A stretch of DNA of 64,000 bases. Source: Nitrosospira sp. Nsp14 (GTDB lineage: Bacteria; Pseudomonadota; Gammaproteobacteria; Burkholderiales; Nitrosomonadaceae). This document shows positions 55,683 to 64,000 of the stretch, piece by piece (within the stretch, counting starts at the first letter, position 1; every line of letters starts with the position of its first letter). A model generated the notes under the pieces. The model searched no databases. It was not told the DNA's origin and saw only the letters and a program-made list of their open reading frames with translations. The stretch covers positions 1-64,000 of the forward strand of contig NZ_FOPV01000006.1 in the NCBI RefSeq assembly GCF_900113575.1, given 5' to 3'. The position numbers and the translations under genes are program-made.

Positions 55683-58600
55683 TCAACTCTCCATTAAATC
55701 AAGCAATTCCACCATTCCCGACAACTCGTCATACTCATCATTTTGTTCAGCAAAGGGACGTCTTTCGTGAACAGCGGCCGCAATATCTTTTAGAAGAGGA
55801 TTTTCAAAATAGAGGCGCAGTGGCAATGAAACGGACAGAGCCTGTTGCAGCTTCTGCTGAACCTGCAGTATGGCCAGAGAATGTCCCCCCAGCTCGAAGA
55901 AATTATCGTGGCGTCCGACCTGAGCAATACCCAGTACTTCACGCCAAGCCCCTGCAAGTGCTTCTTCCACTTCGCCTTGTGGCGCCTCGTAGTGGCTGGT
56001 ACTGACAAAATCAGGCTCGGGCAACGCCTTGCGGTCCACTTTGCCGTTCGGGTTCAGCGGCAAACTCTCCAGGACCACGATGGTGGAAGGAACCATGTAA
56101 TCCGGCAGTGCTCTACCCAGCGCTTCGCGCAAGGCGCCCACATCTGCCCGGGACCCGGGATGCGGGGCGACATAGGCCACCAGCCTGGCTCCGCTTGGCC
56201 CTTCCTGGGCTATCACAATCGCTTCCCTGATCTCGCGCTGCAAAAGCAGCTGGGCTTCGATCTCCCCAAGCTCGATGCGGAAACCTCGTATCTTGACCTG
56301 GTGATCCATGCGGCCCAAGTATTCGATCTGTCCATCCGCACGCCATCTCGCCAGATCCCCCGTGCAGTACAGCCGGCCACCCCTCTCATTAAATGGATCT
56401 GCAATGAAACGCTCGGCAGTCAAACCCGGCCTGTTCAGATAACCACGGGCCAGCAGGTCTCCCCCTATGCATAATTCACCTGCCACGCCTGGCGGAACCG
56501 GAACAAGGTTTGAGTCAAGCAAATAGATATTACGCGCCGCAAGCGGTGCGCCAATGCTTACCTGCGCGGGCATGTCGTCATTTGAGTAATGACTGCAATT
56601 CAACGCAGTGGCGGTTACGGCTGCTTCGGTCGGGCCATAGGTATTAAGAAGCGTGATGCCGCCAAGCCCCGCATCGCGCCAGGCCTTGAGTCCTTCGGGT
56701 GACATGGCCTCGCCGCCTGCGTGTACTTGTCGCAGCAGACCGTAATCCTGCAAACCTCGCCTTGCAAAATCCTGAACCAGCAACATCCAGTAGGCGGTGG
56801 TAAGATCGACGACGGAGATGCGTCTAGTGACGAGCTCCCTGTAAAATGTCTCGCTGTCCCACAATGCAGGGCCGCGTAAGACGATTCCCGCACCGGCGCA
56901 TAACGGTGGGAAAAGCTGCTCGACGAAACCGTCGAAATTGATCGTAGAAAAAAGAAGCATCCGGTCACTGGCGTTCAGACGAAAGAATCCTACTGCTGCC
57001 TGAGCATGCTCCGCCAAGGCACGGTGAGACAGGCCCACGCCCTTTGGCTTTCCTGTTGAGCCGGAGGTATAGATGACATAGGCGAGGCTATCGGGGTGCA
57101 TGCAAACTTGAGGGTTGCTTGCCGTTTCGCTGCTCACATCCACTCTATCCAGCTCCAGCGCCTCGCATCCGGGCGGACACGGTATGGATGCCCTGATATG
57201 GCTCTGCGTCAGCAGCATGCCGATGGCGCTGTCCTCGACCATGTATTTCAGGCGCTCGGGCGGATACTCCGGGTCGAGGGGCACGTACGCGCCCCCAGCC
57301 TTGAGAACCCCCAACAAACCGACGATCATGTCAATCGAGCGCTCAACCGCGATGCCCACCTTCATGTCGGGCTTAACGCCCAACGAGATCAGCCGGTGCG
57401 CTAACCGGTTCGCTCTCTGATTGAGTTCTGCATAGCTCATTTCGAAATTATCAAAAATGAGGGCGGTAGCGTCGGGACAAGACTCCACCTGCCGTTCTAT
57501 CAAATGGTGCACAGGCTCCGTGTTCGAATAGCGGTGCTCGTTGATTCCCCATACCTTCAGTTCTGCTCGTTCGGCTTCGCTCAAAAGGTCAATATCGGCC
57601 AACGATCGTTCAGGGTGCGCCGCCAGCTGCTCAAGCAGGTGAAGGTAATGGCCGGCCAGACGCCTGATGGTGTCAGGCTCGAACAACTCCGCGGCATAAC
57701 TGAACAGGGCGCTTACCTGCCCATCCCCATGCTCAGTCGTATCCAGCGTCAGTTCAAACTGCGCAGCCTGATCGCCTACCTCGTAGCTCCCCAGCGTGAG
57801 GCCAGGCAGTTGCTCCAGTGGACGATGATCTTCGCGCAGGTGGTTATACATGACCTGAAACAACGGGTTCTGATTCAGGTTGCGTTCAGGCTGCAGTGCT
57901 TCAACCAGTTGCTCGAATGGCAGGTCCTGGTGGGCCTGAGCGCCCAGCGCTGCTTCACGCGTCTGGTCGAGAAGAACTTTAAGGGAAGCACGACTGTGGA
58001 TACGGTTACGCAACACTTGGGTGTTGACGAAAAAACCGACAATGCTTTCGACCTCGATGCGGTGACGATTGGCAATCGGAACACCCACGCGTATGTCATC
58101 CTGGCCGGTGTATCGGTGCAATAACGCCTGAAAGCCAGTGAGCAGCGCCATGAAAAAAGTGGCACCCTGACGCTGCGCCTGCCGCTGCAATCCCGCAACC
58201 AGCGGAGCCGGCAGCACAAATGAATGGTGCGCTGCCCTATAGCTGGTAATGGATGGCCGGGGATGATCAGCGGGCAACTGCAGTACCGGATGATCCTCTC
58301 CCAACTGTCCACGCCAGTAAGCCAGTTGCCGGTCTTTCTCGCCCGCTTCCAGCCAGCGGCGTTGCCATACCGCGTAGTCCGCATACTGAATCGGCAGCAC
58401 CGGCAAAGAAGGCGCCTGCCCTTGCAGGCGGGCACGATATTGGGCGGCAAACTCATTGATGATGATGCGCTTCGACCAGTCGTCGGTCACAATATGATGC
58501 ATCACCACCGCGAGCAGGTGCTCCTCGGGCGCGACTCTGATAAGCAGCACCCGCAGTAGCGGACCGTTCGTGAGATCGAAAGGCATCGCATTCAACGCGT

Positions 58601-59036
58601 TGATTTCTTCGTTCGCGCGGGCAGCGCGTTGCGCATATGGCAAGCCGTCGAGGTCGATCAGCGGGATAACCAGTGGCTGTGCCGCTTCGATGACCTGCTC
58701 GGCCATTCCCTCCGCGTTGGCCCGGAAAATAGTGCGCAGTGATTCATGACGCATAACCAGTGCGTCAAAACTTGAACGCAACGCTTCAACATCCAGCTTC
58801 CCGACTAAACGCAACGCGCCGCTCAGATGATACGCGGTGCTCAATGGCTCCAGTTGCCATAAAAACCAGTGCCGCTGCTGCGCATAGGACACTAATGGGG
58901 GCTGCAAGGACTCTCTGCGCGGAATGGTGGGCTCACCCCCGGCCAGAGCCCCGCCAGATGCCAGGCGTTGCGCAAGCCGATGCCGCTGTTCCGGTGTCAG
59001 GCGCGCACGCCTGCCCGCAAGGTCGTCGTTACTCAT
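55683..59036 (-). CDS. Single-module nonribosomal peptide synthetase, C-A-T
   Basis: 1,117 residues from the ATG at 59036 (a TTG six codons earlier is possible but has no better ribosome site). Domains: C about 45-490 starting SYAQQRHWFLWQLEPLSTAY, active site HHIVTDDWS (the usual Gly after the catalytic Asp is Asp); A about 515-1000 with VIYTSGSTGKPKGVG near 659; T around 1050 with FFELGGHSLAI. Pocket code by eye DGEDHGTVT, the same as A2 of the next protein. C of the LCL type fits acceptance of an acyl chain from the PKS upstream. It lies 48 bases after the PKS stop and its own stop touches the next NRPS start, so the order PKS, this module, then three modules is probably colinear. Confidence 0.94.
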   Translation of the reverse strand: MSNDDLAGRRARLTPEQRHRLAQRLASGGALAGGEPTIPRRESLQPPLVSYAQQRHWFLWQLEPLSTAYHLSGALRLVGKLDVEALRSSFDALVMRHESLRTIFRANAEGMAEQVIEAAQPLVIPLIDLDGLPYAQRAARANEEINALNAMPFDLTNGPLLRVLLIRVAPEEHLLAVVMHHIVTDDWSKRIIINEFAAQYRARLQGQAPSLPVLPIQYADYAVWQRRWLEAGEKDRQLAYWRGQLGEDHPVLQLPADHPRPSITSYRAAHHSFVLPAPLVAGLQRQAQRQGATFFMALLTGFQALLHRYTGQDDIRVGVPIANRHRIEVESIVGFFVNTQVLRNRIHSRASLKVLLDQTREAALGAQAHQDLPFEQLVEALQPERNLNQNPLFQVMYNHLREDHRPLEQLPGLTLGSYEVGDQAAQFELTLDTTEHGDGQVSALFSYAAELFEPDTIRRLAGHYLHLLEQLAAHPERSLADIDLLSEAERAELKVWGINEHRYSNTEPVHHLIERQVESCPDATALIFDNFEMSYAELNQRANRLAHRLISLGVKPDMKVGIAVERSIDMIVGLLGVLKAGGAYVPLDPEYPPERLKYMVEDSAIGMLLTQSHIRASIPCPPGCEALELDRVDVSSETASNPQVCMHPDSLAYVIYTSGSTGKPKGVGLSHRALAEHAQAAVGFFRLNASDRMLLFSTINFDGFVEQLFPPLCAGAGIVLRGPALWDSETFYRELVTRRISVVDLTTAYWMLLVQDFARRGLQDYGLLRQVHAGGEAMSPEGLKAWRDAGLGGITLLNTYGPTEAAVTATALNCSHYSNDDMPAQVSIGAPLAARNIYLLDSNLVPVPPGVAGELCIGGDLLARGYLNRPGLTAERFIADPFNERGGRLYCTGDLARWRADGQIEYLGRMDHQVKIRGFRIELGEIEAQLLLQREIREAIVIAQEGPSGARLVAYVAPHPGSRADVGALREALGRALPDYMVPSTIVVLESLPLNPNGKVDRKALPEPDFVSTSHYEAPQGEVEEALAGAWREVLGIAQVGRHDNFFELGGHSLAILQVQQKLQQALSVSLPLRLYFENPLLKDIAAAVHERRPFAEQNDEYDELSGMVELLDLMES

Positions 59037-59084
59037 CAAAGAACCGCCGCCCAAATGTCTGGCCGAATGCGAGGGGTCGCCAAG

Positions 59085-62000
59085 CTATGAGCATTCGATC
59101 TCATCGATCAGCTTTGTTTCCACCAGTGCCGCCAGGCCAGCGATTGTAGGCGACCGAAAAAAGTCGGCGGGATGCAAGTCGACCGCGAAGCCAGCCCGGA
59201 CTCTCGAAAGAAGCTGTATGCCCAGCAGGGAATCTCCGCCCAGCTCAAACAAATTATCATCGATACCAATCGCATCCATTCCCAGCAGGGTCTGCCAGAC
59301 TTCGGCAATTGCTTTTTCCAGATCACTTTCCGGCAATTTAAGAATTGTCTGCAGGGCCGGTCGAGGGTATCTTCCCTGCTTCTCCGCGACAGCAAATGTC
59401 AGCGGTTGAGCTACGAGATCATCCTGTGACTGGCTAAGTCTGCTATTCAGTTCGAGCGTTGAAACGATTATTTGAGGTCTTATCACACCGCTTACGATAC
59501 GCTCGAAAACCTCGGCACCTTCCTGGGGTGCTATGCCCACCCCGGCTGGCATCGCCATGTTTGCTGCCATTCCGACTTCCCGCCAGCCATCCCAGTTGAT
59601 CGAGATGATCGGAAACGCGGACTCATGAGAAGCGGCGCGAGCGATGGCGTCGAGATAGGCATTCGCAGCACAATAATCGACTTTGCTGAGGCCGCCTGCA
59701 ATCGCGGCGAGCGACGAGCACAGCAACATGAAGTCCAATCCCTCATCCTTGAATACAGCTTGCAATGCGCGCGTTCCTTGCACCTTCGGCGAAAATATCC
59801 GAGCCACCATCGCCTCTGTTTTAGCCGAAATCAGACCACTGCCAACTTCACCCGCAGCATGAATCACGCCATGAATGGGGCCAAAGCGTTTGTGCGCCTC
59901 GGCGACAGCCCCTTCCAGTTCCGACGTGATGGCGACATCAGCTTGCACTACCAGCACTTCGGCACCGAGGGCTTCGAGTTGCAGGATTTTTTCTATCTTG
60001 CCGCGGGCCGTTGAATCGATGCTGCCGTTATCCGCCAACAGGCTCGACCATTGTTCTCGCGAAGGGATCGGGGAACGTCCCAGCAATACGAGCCTCGCCT
60101 TGCAGGTCTTCGCGAGATACTCCGCAAGGGTGAGCCCGACCCCGCCCAATCCTCCGGTAATGAGATAGGCGCCCTCTTGCCTGAGAACGGAGCACTGGGG
60201 GGGAGGAAGGCGGACGGGCTCGAAGCACTGAACCCAGCGGTGCGGCCCCCTGTAGGCAACAACGGAGGAAACAGAATCTGCCTGAGATTCCGCCAGTATC
60301 TGTTCCACGAGCCTGGCTTCCGTCGCTTCGTTGCGGGACTGAAGTTCGATATCGATGATGCGGCAATCCAGGTACGAATATTCTTGCGGAATGACTTTGC
60401 ACGGCCCAAGCAACAGGGACTTTTCCGGATAAAGCTGCTCATTTCCCGTAACATCCTCCAGCCCATTGGTAACAACCGTAATTTCCACCTTGATTCTGGA
60501 AGGATCGAGTGCCTTATTACTTTCCATCGCTTGCGCAAGATAAAACAGGCTGAAAAAATTCCTCGCCCAGCTCTCCTCCTCAGGCCACTCCCTGATACCT
60601 CCGTCGATACTCCACAAATAAAAGATGCGGCCAATGGTTCTCCCGTCATCGCGCAGACTGCCGAGTAACAGGTCATAATCCTGGCGGTGTCCGGGCCGGA
60701 CAGTATAAAAATCCTCATCCTCTCGCCGGAACGCAAGATCGGGACGTATTACGATTGGTTTAATGCCGTACGTTCTCAAGCGGGCAACCAGGTCGGGTCC
60801 GATGTAATGTTCGTCCGTGAAGACGACCACAGATCCGTGTTCTCCAGCAAACGCGTCACGAAGCACGGGACGTTCGCTCCGCCGCCACGAAGGCGCATAA
60901 AACCACTCGTCAAGCGACGAAATGGAAAGCCCATGCCCTTCTGCCACACCCTGCACGGCTGTCATCGAATTGCTGGCGTTCCCCGTCTTGGGCTTAACCC
61001 AGTAAGACAGGCGTTCGAATGGATATGCAGGCAGTGAAACGCGGTTACGCCGCTCCTCTGCGTAGAAGTATTCCCATTTGATGTTGACACCCTTCAGCCA
61101 CAATTTCCCTAGGGTAAGAAAAAAATGCTGTAGGGCCATCTGTGTCTTGCCAGGATGGGGCAGGGACGACAATACGACCTGCTCCGGATTCTTGTCCGGA
61201 TGCCTTTGCGCGAGTGTGGTCAGTGTTTCACCCGGACCGACTTCCAGCAAAATATTGGCTGGTTTACTCAGTAATTCGCTCAGACCCTCACCAAAGCGAA
61301 CCGTCCCGCGTAAATGCTTTCCCCAGTAATTGGGATCAGTCGCCTCGCTTGGCGTAATCCAGTCGCCGCTGAGGTTTGACAGAAACGGAATTGTTGGCCG
61401 GCGGAGGTGAGTTTCTCCCACCATCTCGACGAAAGAAGGCAACAGGGGTTCTGTCATTGCCGAATGGAATGCATGGGAGACATGCAATCGTCGGGCTGTA
61501 ATACCTTTACCAGTGAGAAGTTTTTCTACAGCTTCGATTGACGCCGGCGTGCCGGACATTACGCATAGTTCAGGTCCATTGACGGCCGCAAGGTCACAGT
61601 TGGCGTTGAGATAAGGCGTTATTTCGCCTTCCGGCAACATCACCGCTAGCATCGCGCCCGCTTCCATTCCCTGCAGCAGGCGGCCTCGCATTGAAACCAA
61701 TTTCAACGCATCCTCAAGGGAAAGCACGCCGGAAAGGCACGCGGCAACGTATTCGCCCACGCTATGACCTATCATCGCGGCCGGTAAAACGCCCCACGAC
61801 ATCCAAAGCTTCGCCAGGGAATACTCAATGATGAAAAGCGCTGGCTGGGTAACTTCCGTTTGCGCGAGGCGCATCGTCGCGGCAGCCCGATTGGCCTCGT
61901 CGGTCCCAGGGTAAAGGAGTGCAAGCAAATCGAAATCGAGAAAAGGTTTCGTTATGTCGATACAACGATCGAATTCCTCGCGGAATACGGCTTCGCCCCG

Positions 62001-63674
62001 ATAGAGGTCGCGCGCCATATCGACATGTTGAGCACCTTGTCCGGGAAACATAAACACCACGGAGGGATCTTCAGGGGCGACTTGTCCAGTCAGGAATCGC
62101 TGCGGGTCGCGGCTCTTCAAAACAACTATTGCGTCCTCGGTATTACTGCAAAGGGTAATGGCGCGATGGGAAAATCGCCGTCTTCCGATCTGCAGGGTAT
62201 ACGCCGCGTCGGCCAGCGGCGCTCCATGATGAGTCTCCAGGTGACTGCCTAGACGCTCCGTCATTGCCTCGAGCGCATGGCTGCTGCGCGCGGAAAGCAT
62301 GAGTATCTGCCAATCTCGGGAAGGCCCGGATTGCCTTGCTGGCGGCGCCTCTTCGAGGATTGCGTGGACGTTCGTGCCGCCGATGCCAAACGAACTTACC
62401 CCTGCCCGACGCGGCGTGGAACCGTCGGCCCAATGCCTGCCGGTGGCATTCACATAAAACGGACTGTTGGAAAAATCGATCTGGGGGTTAGGTCGTTCAA
62501 AATTAAGGCTGGGTGGAAGCATTTGATGCTCCAGCGCCAAGGCAGTCTTGATCAGGCCGGCGACGCCTGCAGCCGCGTCTAGATGACCCACATTGGTCTT
62601 GACGGAACCGATGCCACAAAATCCCTGTCGTTGTGTACTTTCCCGGAATGCTTGCGTGAGCGCCTCGATTTCGATGGGATCGCCCATCGTCGTACCAGTG
62701 CCATGCGCTTCGACATAGCTGATGGTGTCGGCTGAAATGCCTGAAATTGCCTGTGCCGCCAGAATGACCTCCGCCTGCCCTTCGACGCTTGGCGCTGTAT
62801 AACCCACCTTGGCTGAGCCATCATTATTGATCGCGGAACCTTTTATGACGGCGTGAATGGTGTCGCCATCCGCCAAGGCATCGGCCAGCCGCTTCAATAC
62901 CACGATTCCCACTCCGCTCCCGATCACGGTCCCCGCCGCCTGGGCGTCAAAGGCGCGGCAATGGCCGTCCGGCGAGAGGATCGCGCCGGGCTGGTAATGA
63001 TAGCCGGCGTCATGTAGCAGATTGACCCAGACGCCTCCCGCGAGCGCCATATCGGCCTCGTGGTTGAGCAACCCTCGACAAGCGACGTGGACGGCAGCAA
63101 GCGAGGTTGAACAGGCCGTCTGCACAGTGACCGCTGGCCCCCGCAAATTGAGCTTATAGGAGACCGTGGTGGTCATCGAATCCTTGTTATTCCCGTTCAT
63201 CAGACCTTGCAGAGAGGATATGTCCCGCATGTCAGAGAAGTGCCCACTGGAAAGGAGGTTGAGGATCAGATAAGTGTTTACACCGCAGCCCGCGTAGACG
63301 CCAACCAGATCTCGATAAGTCGAGGTGTCATAGCCGGCGTCTTCCAGGGCCTTCCATGCGGTCTCCAGAAAAAGACGGTGTTGAGGATCCATTTCCGCCG
63401 CCTCGCGGGGACTGTAGCCGAAAAAAGACGCGTCAAAAAGATCAATCCCGTCCAGCTGCGCGATTGCTTTGACATAAAGCGGATCCGCTAGCTCGCTTGC
63501 GGAAGCACCGCGTGCCAGTAAGTCTTCATCGCTCAGCGGAGTAATCGATTCCACGCCATCGCGCAGGTTCCGCCAAAAAGCATCAATATCGCTTGCACCC
63601 GGAAAACGTCCAGCCATGCCGACAATGGCAATTTCGATGCCCGAGCTCTCCGGAAACTCGTCTTCGTGTTGCAT
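59085..63674 (-). CDS. Type I polyketide synthase module, KS-AT-KR-ACP
   Basis: 1,529 residues. Ketosynthase (about 10-440) with active-site VQTACSTSLAA (about 188), AHGTGTTMGDP and NVGHLDAAAG; acyltransferase (about 535-850) with VFMFPGQGAQ, GHSVGEY (about 637) and HAFHS, the malonyl-CoA-type motif; a ketoreductase (structural part from about 930, catalytic NADPH site ITGGLGGVG about 1178); and an ACP with LFELGGDSLLG (about 1480). No dehydratase or enoylreductase is seen, so one extension should leave a 3-hydroxyacyl product. The ATG overlaps the upstream stop by one base (TGATG), showing coupling to a gene beyond the window. The chain then passes to the C-A-T NRPS. Confidence 0.95.
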   Translation of the reverse strand: MQHEDEFPESSGIEIAIVGMAGRFPGASDIDAFWRNLRDGVESITPLSDEDLLARGASASELADPLYVKAIAQLDGIDLFDASFFGYSPREAAEMDPQHRLFLETAWKALEDAGYDTSTYRDLVGVYAGCGVNTYLILNLLSSGHFSDMRDISSLQGLMNGNNKDSMTTTVSYKLNLRGPAVTVQTACSTSLAAVHVACRGLLNHEADMALAGGVWVNLLHDAGYHYQPGAILSPDGHCRAFDAQAAGTVIGSGVGIVVLKRLADALADGDTIHAVIKGSAINNDGSAKVGYTAPSVEGQAEVILAAQAISGISADTISYVEAHGTGTTMGDPIEIEALTQAFRESTQRQGFCGIGSVKTNVGHLDAAAGVAGLIKTALALEHQMLPPSLNFERPNPQIDFSNSPFYVNATGRHWADGSTPRRAGVSSFGIGGTNVHAILEEAPPARQSGPSRDWQILMLSARSSHALEAMTERLGSHLETHHGAPLADAAYTLQIGRRRFSHRAITLCSNTEDAIVVLKSRDPQRFLTGQVAPEDPSVVFMFPGQGAQHVDMARDLYRGEAVFREEFDRCIDITKPFLDFDLLALLYPGTDEANRAAATMRLAQTEVTQPALFIIEYSLAKLWMSWGVLPAAMIGHSVGEYVAACLSGVLSLEDALKLVSMRGRLLQGMEAGAMLAVMLPEGEITPYLNANCDLAAVNGPELCVMSGTPASIEAVEKLLTGKGITARRLHVSHAFHSAMTEPLLPSFVEMVGETHLRRPTIPFLSNLSGDWITPSEATDPNYWGKHLRGTVRFGEGLSELLSKPANILLEVGPGETLTTLAQRHPDKNPEQVVLSSLPHPGKTQMALQHFFLTLGKLWLKGVNIKWEYFYAEERRNRVSLPAYPFERLSYWVKPKTGNASNSMTAVQGVAEGHGLSISSLDEWFYAPSWRRSERPVLRDAFAGEHGSVVVFTDEHYIGPDLVARLRTYGIKPIVIRPDLAFRREDEDFYTVRPGHRQDYDLLLGSLRDDGRTIGRIFYLWSIDGGIREWPEEESWARNFFSLFYLAQAMESNKALDPSRIKVEITVVTNGLEDVTGNEQLYPEKSLLLGPCKVIPQEYSYLDCRIIDIELQSRNEATEARLVEQILAESQADSVSSVVAYRGPHRWVQCFEPVRLPPPQCSVLRQEGAYLITGGLGGVGLTLAEYLAKTCKARLVLLGRSPIPSREQWSSLLADNGSIDSTARGKIEKILQLEALGAEVLVVQADVAITSELEGAVAEAHKRFGPIHGVIHAAGEVGSGLISAKTEAMVARIFSPKVQGTRALQAVFKDEGLDFMLLCSSLAAIAGGLSKVDYCAANAYLDAIARAASHESAFPIISINWDGWREVGMAANMAMPAGVGIAPQEGAEVFERIVSGVIRPQIIVSTLELNSRLSQSQDDLVAQPLTFAVAEKQGRYPRPALQTILKLPESDLEKAIAEVWQTLLGMDAIGIDDNLFELGGDSLLGIQLLSRVRAGFAVDLHPADFFRSPTIAGLAALVETKLIDEIECS

Positions 63675-64000
63675 CAGTGCGTCCTCCCTGCCTTTTGCTT
63701 CCGTTGAATAAATGCGCCCCGTTGACGCTCTGCGCGTTCCCGGTGGTGTTGCAGAGGCAGATGTTCTGCCCGTTCCTGCCCCAGGAATTTAGCCAGACTG
63801 GCGACCGTACTGTGTTTAAAAAGCTCGATCATCGGTACGCGTGTGTTTAGCCGCTGTTCCAATTTCGATTGCACCTTGATCAATAGGAGCGAATGACCGC
63901 CGAGATCAAAAAAATTATTGTGCAGCCCGACGCGGGAAACCTCGAGAACGTCGGCCCAGATCTCGGACACAAGTGTCTCGATGCCGGTGACCGGTGCTTC
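63674..64000 (-). CDS. C-terminal carrier-protein domain of an upstream synthetase, cut by window edge
   Basis: 109 codons including the stop are visible and the frame continues past 64000. The piece is an ACP/PCP: LVSEIWADVLEVSRVGLHNN, then the phosphopantetheine site FFDLGGHSLLLIK with its Ser, then the helix-rich end LAKFLGQE and a basic tail. The body, unseen here, may be a fatty-acyl-AMP ligase, a loading module or another PKS/NRPS module. The TGA overlaps the ATG of the PKS, so it is the upstream partner in the same operon. Confidence 0.9.
   Translation of the reverse strand, partial: EAPVTGIETLVSEIWADVLEVSRVGLHNNFFDLGGHSLLLIKVQSKLEQRLNTRVPMIELFKHSTVASLAKFLGQERAEHLPLQHHRERAERQRGAFIQRKQKAGRTH

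Overview
The window looks like the chromosome of a betaproteobacterium. Nitrosomonadales such as Nitrosospira are my best guess, from overall protein character only; no ammonia-oxidation gene is present to confirm it. Supporting housekeeping blocks are rplU-rpmA-obgE with a divergent ispB, accA-tilS, tamA-tamB, a pqiA-pqiA-pqiB-pqiC operon, ampD beside a PP0621-type small protein, radA, and a tRNA-Pro. There is no phage, no CRISPR array and no intact insertion sequence; one IS5-like miniature element lies upstream of radA.

Layout. 1-16.7 kb is mostly envelope and respiration: the end of a cytochrome c oxidase locus (coxB, cut by the window edge), an atypical ADP-ribosylglycohydrolase-like protein, a secreted PhoX/DUF839 protein, the TamAB outer-membrane assembly pair, a four-gene Pqi lipid-transport operon and an FtsH protease. 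17-34.4 kb is housekeeping: an RhlE helicase behind a long structured leader, a truncated haemoglobin and a ceramidase-like membrane protein, radA, the miniature element, an acetyltransferase, an MFS exporter, a pirin, tilS, accA, the ABC-F protein YbiT, ampD, tRNA-Pro(CGG), ispB and the L21/L27/Obg block.

34.4-64 kb is one accessory locus for a hydroxamate-type siderophore made by a hybrid polyketide/nonribosomal peptide assembly line, running off the right edge. Two minus-strand genes (a PepSY membrane protein and a PvdE-type cyclic-peptide exporter) face four plus-strand genes (an IucB/AlcB-type acyltransferase, an ornithine/lysine N-monooxygenase, a TonB-dependent receptor and an HSL-type esterase) across an AT-rich, Fur-box-like dyad. 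Converging on these from the right is a tightly packed operon: a carrier-protein end of an unseen enzyme, a KS-AT-KR-ACP polyketide synthase, a C-A-T NRPS and a 4,044-residue C-A-T-E-C-A-T-C-A-T-TE NRPS.

Working model (inference): the monooxygenase and acyltransferase make N-acyl-N-hydroxy-ornithine or -lysine; the PKS supplies a 3-hydroxyacyl cap; four NRPS modules add a tetrapeptide whose A-domain pocket codes alternate between two types; the thioesterase releases it; the PvdE-like transporter moves it across the inner membrane; the TonB receptor brings the ferric complex back; the PepSY protein and esterase help recover iron. A 395-bp perfect DNA repeat between two NRPS modules shows recent recombination inside the assembly line.
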